Position numbers and translations under genes: made by a program. Shown here piece after piece: positions 27,303 to 36,590 of a DNA stretch of 64,000 nucleotides (positions are counted from its first letter, which is position 1; every line of letters begins with the position of its first letter). Source of the stretch: Vibrio sp. HA2012 (lineage in GTDB: Bacteria; Pseudomonadota; Gammaproteobacteria; Enterobacterales; Vibrionaceae); contig NZ_PFXK01000001.1 of NCBI RefSeq assembly GCF_002812955.1, forward strand, positions 496,001 to 560,000, written 5' to 3'. The notes beneath the pieces are model-generated. The model had not been told where the DNA came from. It worked only from the letters and a program-made list of their open reading frames with translations, and did not search any database.

Positions 27303-27785
27303 TTACAGGAAATGGAACGTTGCGTTAAGGGTAAATGTTTCTACCTCATCATTATCCATTTCATATACTTCATAACCAGCTCCGACAGAGAATGGTCCCA
27401 TGATAAAATACTCAGCACCAATCCCATACATAATATCGACACCATCATCATCCGGCTCCCCGGTTGTCTCCGTTTCCCATGCCTGAAGACCGGCACGACC
27501 ATAGATATGTAAAGGCCCAAGGTCAACACTTGGACGTACTGCAACAAACTTTGTCGTTGCCTTGGTTTCAACACCGGCAGCCGTATCGAATGACCCCAGA
27601 TTGGTATAACCAGCTTCAATACCAAGGAACGGCAAGATACCGGTACCGACATAAACGGTAGAAGAAGTACCAGTTTCTCCGTTCAGATCAGAATGACCCA
27701 CATTAGCACCACCATACAATAGTGCGTCCGCAGAGGCTGTGGTTGCAAAACCGGCCAGAGCCAGTGTTAATAATGTTTTTTTCAT
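27303..27785 (-). CDS. Small outer-membrane beta-barrel protein
   Basis: The product is 160 residues with signal peptide MKKTLLTLALAGFATTASA. The mature part shows eight alternating strands (ALLYGGANVGHSDL, GIEAGYTNLGSF, IYGRAGLQAWETE, VGAGYEVYEMDND) and ends in LNATFHFL, the terminal aromatic residue recognised by the BAM complex. It resembles the OmpA-like/AcfA-type small barrels of Vibrio. ATG 27785 is preceded by AGAAGGTCATGT. Function is unknown; an adhesion, colonisation or stress role is only an analogy. The 297 bp between it and the chemoreceptor hold no gene I can support. Confidence 0.8.
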   Translation of the reverse strand: MKKTLLTLALAGFATTASADALLYGGANVGHSDLNGETGTSSTVYVGTGILPFLGIEAGYTNLGSFDTAAGVETKATTKFVAVRPSVDLGPLHIYGRAGLQAWETETTGEPDDDGVDIMYGIGAEYFIMGPFSVGAGYEVYEMDNDEVETFTLNATFHFL

Positions 27786-27966
27786 ACATGACCTTCTTTC
27801 GTTAACTAACAGCAAGAGCGGAAAAATATTGCCTCTCAGTCCGCTGTTTGTGTGCTTTCGTTGTATTATGCAAAAAGCTTGCCCTATGTAACTTCAATAT
27901 ACCAAATAGCCCTGAAGCCGCAGAATTCAAAACTTTTTCAATGAGATAACTGCAATATAAATGATC

Positions 27967-30900
27967 TTAACCCACGTCTATCGCATTTTTTATTCTCTTA
28001 TCCGAAACCGGGTACGGCGTTCCTAGCTGCTGAGCAAAATAGCTGACCCGCAACTCTTCAATCATCCAGCGGATCTCTTTCACGCTTTCCGGCACTGCCA
28101 TTCCTTTAGGGATCTTATTTAAAAGCTCTCTGTAATCACTGTAAACCGATTCTATTTTCAGCATATGCAGCCTGTCTCGATTTGGATCAATCGGCAATTT
28201 CTCCATTCTTCGTTCAATCGCTCGCATATAACGAAGGATATCTGGCAATCGTTTCCAGCCACACTCAGTTGCAAAACCTTTAAAAATCAAAGCCTCAATT
28301 TGTGATTTAATATCAGACAGAGCAAATGCCATGGTGAAATCTATCTTCCCTTTTAATTTTTTATTGATATTAAATGCTGTCGTAAGAATCGTTTCTACCT
28401 GTTTTGCAATATCAACAACGGTATCACCCAACTCTGCTCTGATATGTTCTTTCAGCTTTTCGAACGCTTCAGCTTCCCAGGCAATTCCACCCTGTTCCTC
28501 AATCAGTTTATCTACACCACAAGCAATGCAGTCATCAATCAAATCAAGTACTTTCCCATATGGATTAAAGTATAGACCTAACTTAGATTTGTTCGGCAAA
28601 TTCGTGTGCAGGTACTTAATCGGCGAAGGAACATTCAACAGGATCAGGCGACGCTGACCGGCTTTCATAGCCTGTTCCTGTTCCTGTTCCGTCTCAAACA
28701 GTTTTATTTCTACGCTGTCCTTACTGTCCACCAGTGCCGGATAGGCTTTAACATCAAAGCCTCCCCGCTTTTGCTGATACACTTTTGGCAGCTCACCAAA
28801 GCTCCAGGTATGCAGGCCCTGTTGTTCAATATCATCGTCAGCAACCTGAGAAAGCGTCGCCTGAACTTTTTCTTTCAAACTCTCTTTCAGCTCATATAAG
28901 TCTTTATTTTCTTTCAGCTTCTGCTTACGATGATCCACGGCTCGGAAGGTAACTTTAAGGTGATCCGGAACCTGTTCCAGATTCCAGTCTTCCCTGCGGA
29001 CTTCTGCGCCGGTCATACGCCGTAACTCTTTTTCCAGCGCATCCAGTAATGGCATCTCCATCGGTGTTACCCTCGCCAAAAAGGCATCCGCATAGTTTGG
29101 TGCCGGCACAAAATTACGCCGCTGTGCCTTGGGCAGAGATTTAATCAGGCTGATGATCAGTTCCTGCCGCAATCCCGGAATCTGCCAGTCAAAACCGTTC
29201 ATATTAATCTGATTCAATATCGGCAACGGAATATGAACGGTAACACCATCAGTATCATCCCCCGGCTCAAACTGATAACTTAACTTAAGTTTCAGACCGT
29301 CCTGATACCAGAAGTTAGGATAATCAAGTTCGGTAACGTGGCTTGCATCACTGCGGAACAGCATCTCTTTTTCGAAATTAAGCAGTTCAGGTGTTGTTTT
29401 AGAAGCTTGCTTCCACCAGGAGTCAAAATGACGGCCGGAAACCACTTCTGTATCAACGCGCTGATCATAAAACTCAAATAAGGCTTCATCATCGATCAGA
29501 ATATCCCGCCGGCGAGATTTATGTTCCAGTTCTTCAACTTCCTGCAACAACTTGCGATTTTGTCGGAAGAAAGCATGCCGGGTTTCCCAGTCACCTTCAA
29601 CCAGAGCTGAACGGATAAAAATTTCGCGGCTCACTACAGGGTCAATCGTTCCATAATTTATCAGGCGTTTCGGCACCACAGGAATACCGTATAAGGTTAC
29701 TTTTTCGTAAGCCATTGTCGCAGCTTGTTTCTTCGACCAATGTGGTTCGCTGTAACTGCGTTTAATCAGATGTTTCGCTAAAGGTTCAACCCATTCTGGC
29801 TGAATTTTGGCAACAATGCGCCCCCATAACTTAGAGGTCTCTACCAGCTCAGCAGAAATAATCCATTTCGGCTGTTTTTTGAACTGCCCGGAGGCCGGAA
29901 AAATATGAAACCGGGCATTTCTTGCCCCCTGATACTCATTTTTTTCCTGATCTTTAAGACCAATATGTGACAATAAACCTGTTAACAATGCACTATGGAT
30001 TCCCTGATAACTGCCCGGTTCATCGTTGAGTTTGGTCTCCATTTCCCGCATTACCTGATGCAGTTGAAAATAAACATCCTGCCATTCACGTATACGCAGA
30101 TAGTTCAGATAATCTTCTTTACACTGCTTACGAAACTGATTGCCAGACATAGACTTCTGTTGCTTCTGGATATATTCCCACAGATTCACAAGAGTAATAA
30201 AGTCCGATTCTTTATCGAAAAAGCGCCGATGTTTATCATCCGAAGACTGTTGCTTATCAGAAGGTCTTTCCCGCGGATCCTGAATAGATAAGGCAGCAGT
30301 AATCACCATCACCTCTTTCAGACAACCAAAACGTGGGGATTCGATTACCATCCGCGCAAGACGAGGGTCAATAGGCAGGCGCGACAGTTTTCGGCCAATG
30401 GCCGTCAGACGTTTTTTCGGATCGGTTGCCTTGTCATTTATTGCCCCCAGTTCTTCCAGCAGACGGACACCATCCTGAATATTGCGTTTATCCGGTGCTT
30501 CTACAAACGGAAAAGCCTGAATATCACCGAGCCCAAGAGAAGTCATCTGCAGAATAACCGATGCCAGATTAGTACGCAGGATCTCCGGATCAGTGAATTC
30601 AGGCCGGGACAAAAAATCATCTTCCGAATACAATCGGATACAGATCCCTTCCTCGACTCGTCCACAACGACCTTTACGCTGATTGGCGCTTGCCTGAGAA
30701 ATCGGTTCTATCGGTAATCGCTGAACTTTTGTACGGTAACTATAACGGCTGATCCGCGCCGTTCCCGGGTCAATAACATATTTGATGCCCGGCACCGTCA
30801 GTGACGTTTCCGCCACGTTAGTCGCCAACACAATTCTGCGTCCGGAATGTGGCTGAAAAATCTTATTCTGCTCCCCAGCAGATAACCGGGCATACAAAGG

Positions 30901-31902
30901 CACAATTTCTGTATCACGCAGTTTTCGTTTACCCAACGCCTCTGCCGTATCACGGATTTCTCGTTCACCATTCATAAAGATCAGGATATCACCTAACCCT
31001 TCAGCGGCCAGTTCATCGACGGCATCAAAGATACCTTCCAGCTGGTCTCTGTCATCCGCTTCTTCGTTACTCAAAGGACGATAACGGGTCTCTACCGGAT
31101 AAGTACGCCCCGACACTTCAATGATCGGTGCATTATTGAAATGTTTTGAAAAACGTTCAGGGTCGATAGTTGCCGAGGTGATAATAACTTTCAGATCGGG
31201 ACGACGGGGAAGCAGCTCTTTCAGATAACCCAGAATAAAATCTATATTCAGGCTTCTTTCGTGCGCTTCATCGATAATGATGGTGTCATACTGATTTAGA
31301 TAGCGATCATGCTGAATCTCAGCCAGCAAAATACCGTCTGTCATCAACTTTATCTGTGTATTATCCGAAATTTGATCAGTAAAACGAACCTTATAGCCAA
31401 CCAGCTCCCCAAGTCTGGTCTCCGTTTCCTCTGCAATACGGCTGGCAACAGAACGAGCCGCCAGCCGACGTGGCTGAGTATGTCCAATCAGGCCGAACTT
31501 TCCCCGCCCCAGCTCAGAACAAATTTTGGGTAACTGAGTGGTTTTACCCGACCCGGTTTCCCCTGCAACGATAACAACCTGATTATCTTCAATCGCTTTC
31601 GCAATATCTTCCCGCTTCTGACTGACGGGTAGAATCTCCGGATAGACAAGTTTCGCCTGATACTGTTGTCTCTCCTGAACCACCAGCATAGATTTTGCGA
31701 TATCCAGTGCAATTTCATCAAATACCGACAATCTGGAAGCCGGATTTTTAATCTTATTAGCGCCGGTAATCCGCTTCTGCAACCGGAAGCGATCCCGGAT
31801 CATACAATCCTTCAGTGCTGCTTTTAGTTTTGCTGCATTGTTTGTATTTGTCTGTGTTTTTTCTGCACCATGTTCTGTGGTGCTCTGCTGTGACGGTGTC
31901 AA
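27967..31902 (-). CDS. hrpA: ATP-dependent RNA helicase HrpA
   Basis: The product is about 1311 residues (E. coli HrpA has 1300). Helicase motifs are in order: Walker A GETGSGKTT, GHTQPRRLAARSVA, IIDEAHERSLN (DEAH), IITSATIDPE, and QASANQRKGRCGRVEEG. The HA2/OB-fold and long DUF3418 C-terminal region follow, ending SYFAQQLGTPYPVSDKRI. HrpA acts on structured mRNA and on stalled or collided ribosomes. I chose TTG 31902, which gives an N-terminus beginning TPSQQST; a GTG at 31971 would add 23 residues but has no ribosome site. The gene is divergent from a small hypothetical gene. Confidence 0.95.
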   Translation of the reverse strand: MTPSQQSTTEHGAEKTQTNTNNAAKLKAALKDCMIRDRFRLQKRITGANKIKNPASRLSVFDEIALDIAKSMLVVQERQQYQAKLVYPEILPVSQKREDIAKAIEDNQVVIVAGETGSGKTTQLPKICSELGRGKFGLIGHTQPRRLAARSVASRIAEETETRLGELVGYKVRFTDQISDNTQIKLMTDGILLAEIQHDRYLNQYDTIIIDEAHERSLNIDFILGYLKELLPRRPDLKVIITSATIDPERFSKHFNNAPIIEVSGRTYPVETRYRPLSNEEADDRDQLEGIFDAVDELAAEGLGDILIFMNGEREIRDTAEALGKRKLRDTEIVPLYARLSAGEQNKIFQPHSGRRIVLATNVAETSLTVPGIKYVIDPGTARISRYSYRTKVQRLPIEPISQASANQRKGRCGRVEEGICIRLYSEDDFLSRPEFTDPEILRTNLASVILQMTSLGLGDIQAFPFVEAPDKRNIQDGVRLLEELGAINDKATDPKKRLTAIGRKLSRLPIDPRLARMVIESPRFGCLKEVMVITAALSIQDPRERPSDKQQSSDDKHRRFFDKESDFITLVNLWEYIQKQQKSMSGNQFRKQCKEDYLNYLRIREWQDVYFQLHQVMREMETKLNDEPGSYQGIHSALLTGLLSHIGLKDQEKNEYQGARNARFHIFPASGQFKKQPKWIISAELVETSKLWGRIVAKIQPEWVEPLAKHLIKRSYSEPHWSKKQAATMAYEKVTLYGIPVVPKRLINYGTIDPVVSREIFIRSALVEGDWETRHAFFRQNRKLLQEVEELEHKSRRRDILIDDEALFEFYDQRVDTEVVSGRHFDSWWKQASKTTPELLNFEKEMLFRSDASHVTELDYPNFWYQDGLKLKLSYQFEPGDDTDGVTVHIPLPILNQINMNGFDWQIPGLRQELIISLIKSLPKAQRRNFVPAPNYADAFLARVTPMEMPLLDALEKELRRMTGAEVRREDWNLEQVPDHLKVTFRAVDHRKQKLKENKDLYELKESLKEKVQATLSQVADDDIEQQGLHTWSFGELPKVYQQKRGGFDVKAYPALVDSKDSVEIKLFETEQEQEQAMKAGQRRLILLNVPSPIKYLHTNLPNKSKLGLYFNPYGKVLDLIDDCIACGVDKLIEEQGGIAWEAEAFEKLKEHIRAELGDTVVDIAKQVETILTTAFNINKKLKGKIDFTMAFALSDIKSQIEALIFKGFATECGWKRLPDILRYMRAIERRMEKLPIDPNRDRLHMLKIESVYSDYRELLNKIPKGMAVPESVKEIRWMIEELRVSYFAQQLGTPYPVSDKRIKNAIDVG

Positions 31903-32033
31903 AGCTCTACCTGTATTTATTGCTGAAAAACTGGCGCGATTGTACCACAGGATCCATTTTTCGTTATACACGCTTAATTTTAACGAGGTTTTGCCGTTAC
32001 AATGGGTAATCAGTCCCTACAGCCATCGATTGA

Positions 32034-32390
32034 ATGAAAGCATCTGAACTAATATTTATTCTTTCCCAACTACCGGAAAACACCGACCCTGAAATTGTTA
32101 CGGGAGAGATCTGGCTGCCTGAGCGCCTGATTGAAACCTCTTATGACGGGAATATGATCCACCTTTCTTTTGATAATGCACCGGAAGAAACTGCTGGTGA
32201 TGAAGAAGCCCGTGGCTTTCTTGATCATGAAATTACGATGCTCAGAGAAAAAATCCAGCAACTGATGGATGAAGGTGCTGACAATAAAACCAAGGCCGAA
32301 ATTTTCCTGCGTCTGTTTCTGATGGGGCATGAGAAGACAAGTTCAGAGGTAATCGAAATTCTTGAAGAGCCAGAAAGCTGGTATGATTAA
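32034..32390 (+). CDS. Conserved-looking small acidic protein, function unknown
   Basis: The product is 118 residues, acidic and soluble (MKASELIFILSQLPENTDPE, GDEEARGFLDHEITMLREKI, then a helical end). It has no recognisable motif and I do not know the family. It starts 131 bp from the hrpA start on the opposite strand and is followed 49 bp later by a TerB-like gene, so the two probably form a small operon. No clear ribosome site precedes its ATG. Confidence 0.7.
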   Translation: MKASELIFILSQLPENTDPEIVTGEIWLPERLIETSYDGNMIHLSFDNAPEETAGDEEARGFLDHEITMLREKIQQLMDEGADNKTKAEIFLRLFLMGHEKTSSEVIEILEEPESWYD

Positions 32391-32439
32391 AATAACAGAA
32401 CATCATTCTGTTTTTGCGTATAAGGCTCAGGATACAAAC

Positions 32440-32895
32440 ATGCTTAACTCAATTAAATCAATTTTTAAACAGCTTCTGGAAGGTGAAGACCCGGCCACTG
32501 CCGACCACATTACTCCGGATCTGGCAATGGCCGCATTGCTGTGTGAAGTTTCGTCAGCAGATTATCAGGTAGAATCTCAGGAGCAACAGGCCAAGCTGTC
32601 ACTGCTTCAGCACCTGCTGTCCGTTGAAAAAAATGAAGCCCTTCAGCTTATTGAACAAGCCATGGAGAAGGTCAGAGAATCCGCCTCGCTGTATGATTTC
32701 ACGTCCAGGCTCAGAGAGCTGACGCAGGAAACCCGCTTTGAACTCATCAAAGCGATGTGGAGTGTTGCCTATGCTGACGGACATATCGACCCTCTGGAGG
32801 ATGCCGTTATCCGTAAAGTGGCAGAACTGCTGTATGTGGATCATCACGAATTTATCCGCGCCAAACTTCTGATCATTGATGCCAGAAAAGAATAA
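32440..32895 (+). CDS. TerB-family protein (DjlA N-domain-like)
   Basis: The product is 151 residues and all-helical. Conserved acidic signatures of the TerB/TerD-associated fold are MAALLCEVSSADYQVESQEQ near the start and MWSVAYADGHIDPLEDAVIR near the end; both carry the paired Asp/Glu that bind metal in TerB. Members are linked to tellurite resistance, envelope stress or DjlA-type co-chaperones, but most are uncharacterised. ATG 32440 has AGGATA upstream; an earlier frame start at 32362 would overlap the preceding gene. Confidence 0.85.
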   Translation: MLNSIKSIFKQLLEGEDPATADHITPDLAMAALLCEVSSADYQVESQEQQAKLSLLQHLLSVEKNEALQLIEQAMEKVRESASLYDFTSRLRELTQETRFELIKAMWSVAYADGHIDPLEDAVIRKVAELLYVDHHEFIRAKLLIIDARKE

Positions 32896-32915
32896 TTCCG
32901 GGTGCAGCCCGCTAT

Positions 32916-32976
32916 CTATAACTATAATCCTAAACTGCCTATAACTATAATCCTGAACTACCTATAGCTATAACCC
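32916..32976. repeat. Short tandem repeat, 23-bp unit
   Basis: Two near-identical 23-bp units (CTATAACTATAATCCTAAACTGC-like, split here only for description) start at 32916 and 32939, and a partial third begins at 32962. The units differ at two positions. The array lies between the convergent TerB and exonuclease genes, just outside both coding ends. There are no spacers, so it is not a CRISPR. Confidence 0.8.
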
Positions 32977-32982
32977 TTCAGT

Positions 32983-33513
32983 CTATAACATGGTTAAAGC
33001 CAGTCTGGCCAGATTATAAGCGTCAACATAACCGGAATGCTGACGCCCCTGCCATTCAATACCTTTCGCTTCCTGTGCCGCCCGATGTCCGATACGTTGG
33101 TTTTTTATACGGTTCTGGATCCGGTATAGGGTCGCAAGATTGATAAATTCCCTGAAAGGCATAGCCAGCCCTTTAGACTGACACTCTGCACGGAGAATTG
33201 CATCATCCCTGCCCCAAGAAGCATAAATCTTATTCGTTCCACCAAAATTTTTGGTCATGGACTGAAGAACATCGGCTAACGGTCTGCCTTGCTTGCGAAT
33301 GGTTCGGGAAGAAATACCGGTTAACTCGGTACAAAACTCAGAAACTTCATCTTTTTCCGGACGAACATAATACTGAGCCCGTTTGACGATGTCCCCTTTT
33401 TCCAAATCGATCTCTGCCAGCCCCACCTCAATAATTTCACCCGTGCTGCCAACACCATCTACATTCCAGCAACACATCTCTAAATCGAGGCAGACGATAC
33501 GGGTATAATTCAT
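32983..33513 (-). CDS. DEDDh 3'-5' exonuclease (ERI-1/KapD-like)
   Basis: The product is 176 residues. The exonuclease motifs are IVCLDLEMCCWN (D10, E12), a middle Asp in YASWGRDDAILRAEC, and the terminal HSGYVDAYNLARLAL with catalytic His and Asp five residues apart. The size is that of a single-domain exonuclease; the substrate could be RNA or DNA ends. The gene ends just after a tandem repeat and is not obviously in an operon. The family assignment is good; the substrate is unknown. Confidence 0.87.
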   Translation of the reverse strand: MNYTRIVCLDLEMCCWNVDGVGSTGEIIEVGLAEIDLEKGDIVKRAQYYVRPEKDEVSEFCTELTGISSRTIRKQGRPLADVLQSMTKNFGGTNKIYASWGRDDAILRAECQSKGLAMPFREFINLATLYRIQNRIKNQRIGHRAAQEAKGIEWQGRQHSGYVDAYNLARLALTML

Positions 33514-33585
33514 TGTTGTTCTTTACCTATCCCATAATAAAGCCGCGCATTTTAGCCTAACTGGCTATAAACAGCCATGCTGATT

Positions 33586-33911
33586 TCACACAACACTCAC
33601 TGTACTTTTGTTCTTTCCGTCACCTTTACTCTTATGCAGAGCATATTCTACCCTGTGTTCCACAGCCTCTCGATGGTTTCTCCCCGCCAGACAGCGCCCC
33701 CGAGGCTTATACTGGAATAGAGCATATCTTCCATGCAGTTAAAAGGATTCAGTTCAACGGCTGAACGAATGATTTCCATATAGGCTTTCAGTTCAACCGG
33801 ATGTTTTTTCGCGCACAAAATACAGAATTCATCCCCACCGACACGAAAAATCTGATCATTGTGATCCAGTACATCTGTTACAACATCCGTAAGAAGCAGA
33901 ACCGGCGTCAC
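33586..33911 (-). pseudogene. Diguanylate cyclase fragment, truncated and frameshifted
   Basis: The minus strand carries the middle of a GGDEF domain (DVVTDVLDHNDQIFRVGGDE followed by FCILCAKK and YSSISLGGAVWRGETIERL). The frame then breaks, and the expected C-terminal ending continues one frame over as VEYALHKSKGDGKNKST. Upstream, the frame is stopped and the DxDxFKxxND region and any sensor are missing. The GGDEF signature survives, but without the fold's N-terminal half it cannot be an enzyme. It is a relic of a lost cyclase between the exonuclease and the Hsp70 operon. Confidence 0.85.
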
Positions 33912-34101
33912 TGTCCGGCAAAGGCATCAATGAGAACGGAAGAATAAAAAATAAGCTGTTAAGCAAACATATCCGTCAGAAAGCATTCTGCACGCCTTAA
34001 ATATGCTAATATTTATGCCAATTTAACTAAATCCCCTGTAACCATTTCGCTGTTGATTGATGTCCGGCGACTATCAGGTAAATATATTCAGAGAGAATAC
34101 G

Positions 34102-34734
34102 ATGACTTTTGACTTAAGCCTTGTGCCGACCACATTTGATATGCTGCATGCAGGACTTGCCGTATCCAGCCTGGCACTTCTTGCTATTGCCGTGTCCCGT
34201 AAGACAAAAATCATAGAAAAAGAGATAGAAAAGCCCGTAGAGAAAATTGTTGAAATTGAAAAACCAGTAGAAAAAATCGTTGAAGTAGAAAAAATTATTG
34301 AGGTTGAAAAGCTTGTTGAGAAAGTCGTCGAAGTTGAATCCAGACTAAAAACTGCTTCAACCGATTCAGCAATGCAGTTACTGTCTGTCCTGCAGCAGGA
34401 AGCTCGTCTGATCGATTTTCTGCATGAAGATCTGACCGGCTTTTCTGATGAAGAAGTCGGTGCGGCAGCCAGAGTCATTCACTCTGGTGGTAAGAAAGTG
34501 CTGTCAGAATATATTACTCTGTCGCCGGTGCGTCAGGAAGAAGAAGAAACCCGCATTACACTGGAAGCAGGCTTCAATCCTCAGAGCGTCCGTCTGACCG
34601 GAAACGTTACAGGCAGTGCGCCATTTACAGGAACACTGGTACACAAAGGGTGGAAAGCCGATTGTATCAAACTGCCAAAACTTGCTGAAAATTATGATAC
34701 CAGCATCATAGCACCGGCAGAGGTAGAGCTGTAA
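34102..34734 (+). CDS. DUF2760 protein, membrane-anchored coiled coil
   Basis: The product is 210 residues. A hydrophobic segment near 14-31 (LHAGLAVSSLALLAIAV) is followed by a highly regular charged repeat (about 35-75, units of EKxVEKIVEVEK), probably a long coiled coil. The C-terminal DUF2760 domain (about 85-210) contains LLSVLQQEARLIDFLHEDLT, FSDEEVGAAARVIHSGGKKV and FTGTLVHKGWKADCIKLPKL. ATG 34102 follows GAGAGAATACG; an earlier in-frame start is less likely. The stop shares a base with the Hsp70 start (TAATG). The constant neighbourhood suggests it anchors or adapts the two Hsp70s; function is undescribed as far as I know. Confidence 0.87.
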   Translation: MTFDLSLVPTTFDMLHAGLAVSSLALLAIAVSRKTKIIEKEIEKPVEKIVEIEKPVEKIVEVEKIIEVEKLVEKVVEVESRLKTASTDSAMQLLSVLQQEARLIDFLHEDLTGFSDEEVGAAARVIHSGGKKVLSEYITLSPVRQEEEETRITLEAGFNPQSVRLTGNVTGSAPFTGTLVHKGWKADCIKLPKLAENYDTSIIAPAEVEL

Positions 34735-36578
34735 TGACAAACCATCAATCAAACGCCAGATACTGCGTTGGTATCGACTTAGGTACAACACACTGTGTTA
34801 TCTCATACACAGAGCCGGGTAATGATGAAAACCAGGTTCAGGTAATGCCGGTTCCCCAACTCGTTGCACCGGGACAGATAGAAGAAAAAAACCAGTTAGG
34901 CTCTTTTTTGTACCAGCCCCACGAACATGAAATGGGAGCAGGCTCGCGTGTACTACCATGGAGTACTCAGCCGGATGTTCTGGTTGGAGCCATTGCCCGT
35001 AAGCTGGGCAGTAAAACACCGATCCGTCTAGTCTCGAGCGCTAAATCCTGGCTTTGTCATGGTGGTGTAAACCGCCGACAAGATTTCCTTCCTCAGGGCA
35101 GTCCTGAAGAGGTCTGCAAAGTTTCTCCCCTGAAAGCAACGGAGTGTTATCTGGAGCACCTGCGTAATGCATGGAATCATCGACATCCTGACGCACCCTT
35201 ATCCGAACAGGACGTCACCATTACTGTACCAGCATCATTTGACCCGGCAGCGCGTGATCTGACAGCAGAAGCAGCCCGCAATGCAGGCTTCCGTCACCTG
35301 ACCTTACTGGAAGAACCACAGGCCGCTCTGTACAGTTGGATCGATAACAGTCACGACGACTGGCGGAATCAGGTTAAAGTCGGTGACGTTGTACTGGTTG
35401 TGGACATCGGCGGAGGTACAACTGACCTTTCGCTGGTCGCTGTCACCGAAGAAGACGGAAATCTGAATCTGAACCGGATAGCCGTAGGTGAACACATCCT
35501 GCTGGGCGGTGATAATATGGATCTTGCTCTGGCTTATCGTCTGAAGATAAAACTGGCAGGAGAAGGTAAACAACTGCAACCTTGGCAGATACAGGCAATG
35601 ACTCATTCCTGCCGGGATGCCAAAGAAGCGTTACTGAATGATCCGGATCTGGGTACAGTACCGATTGTCGTGCCCAGCCGTGGTTCGAAACTGTTAGGGA
35701 CAACCCTGAAAACAGAACTGACCCGACAAGAAGTGCAGCAGACACTTATTGACGGTTTTTTTCCTCAGGTTGATATTCATGAACATCCACAGCAAAATAC
35801 ACGCAGCGCCTTGACACAAATGGGACTGCCCTATGCACAGGATGCTGGTATCACTCGTCATATTGCTGCATTTTTAAGCCGCCAGTCAGACGCAGCTCAG
35901 GATGTTTTTGCGGGTATGTTTGGTGAACAACCGTCACACTCATTTATAAAACCCACTGCGATTCTGTTCAACGGTGGGGTCTTAAAATCTGATCTGCTGG
36001 CCAAACGCCTGACCTCCGTCATCAACACATGGCTGACAACAGCGGGCAGTCCTGCTGCCAAACAACTGCCGGGGCTGGATCTCGATCTGGCTGTAGCCTG
36101 TGGTGCAGCTTACTACGGTGCCGTCCGCCGTGGTCAGGGGGTACGCATTCGGGGTGGTATCGCCAGCAGCTATTATGTGGGTATTGAAAGTGCCATGCCG
36201 GCTATTCCGGGAATGGCACCACCGATGGAGGCAATCTGTGTGGCTCCGTTCGGTATGGAAGAAGGTTCTTCTGCTTTTGTTTCAGATAAGGAATTTGGTC
36301 TGGTAATCGGTCATCCGGTACAATTCCAGTTTTATGGTTCCACGGTTCGTCGTGACGATCAGGCTGGAGCCCATCTGGATTTCTGGCAACCGGATGAACT
36401 AGAAGAACTGCCACAAGTTCAGGTCACTCTGGGGGTTTCTGAAGGCAGGGAAACCGGTCAGGTAGTTCCTGTCACGCTAGCCTCCCGGGTAACCGAACTG
36501 GGAACCTTGTATCTGGAAGCCATTGCAACGGATAACGGCCAGAAATGGCACGTCGAATTTGATATCCGGGAAGAATAA
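34734..36578 (+). CDS. Divergent Hsp70-family protein (first of two)
   Basis: The product is 614 residues. Actin-fold nucleotide motifs are GIDLGTTHCVISYTE (phosphate 1), TVPASFDPAARDLTAEAARN and LLEEPQAALYSWI (connect 1 region), VVDIGGGTTDLSLVAV (phosphate 2) and ILFNGGVLKSDLL (adenosine). Insertions such as the HGGVNRRQDFLPQGSP segment are absent from DnaK. The region after about residue 510 is shorter than DnaK's substrate-binding domain, with a beta portion but no obvious helical lid or EEVD-like tail. It is the middle gene of the DUF2760-Hsp70-Hsp70 operon. ATP binding is expected; clients and co-chaperones are unknown. Confidence 0.92.
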   Translation: MTNHQSNARYCVGIDLGTTHCVISYTEPGNDENQVQVMPVPQLVAPGQIEEKNQLGSFLYQPHEHEMGAGSRVLPWSTQPDVLVGAIARKLGSKTPIRLVSSAKSWLCHGGVNRRQDFLPQGSPEEVCKVSPLKATECYLEHLRNAWNHRHPDAPLSEQDVTITVPASFDPAARDLTAEAARNAGFRHLTLLEEPQAALYSWIDNSHDDWRNQVKVGDVVLVVDIGGGTTDLSLVAVTEEDGNLNLNRIAVGEHILLGGDNMDLALAYRLKIKLAGEGKQLQPWQIQAMTHSCRDAKEALLNDPDLGTVPIVVPSRGSKLLGTTLKTELTRQEVQQTLIDGFFPQVDIHEHPQQNTRSALTQMGLPYAQDAGITRHIAAFLSRQSDAAQDVFAGMFGEQPSHSFIKPTAILFNGGVLKSDLLAKRLTSVINTWLTTAGSPAAKQLPGLDLDLAVACGAAYYGAVRRGQGVRIRGGIASSYYVGIESAMPAIPGMAPPMEAICVAPFGMEEGSSAFVSDKEFGLVIGHPVQFQFYGSTVRRDDQAGAHLDFWQPDELEELPQVQVTLGVSEGRETGQVVPVTLASRVTELGTLYLEAIATDNGQKWHVEFDIREE

Positions 36579-36590
36579 TCAGGTAATAAT

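Noticed and set aside
32916..32976. Possible CRISPR array.
   Set aside because: Units are directly adjacent with no spacers, only two and a half copies, and no cas genes are present.
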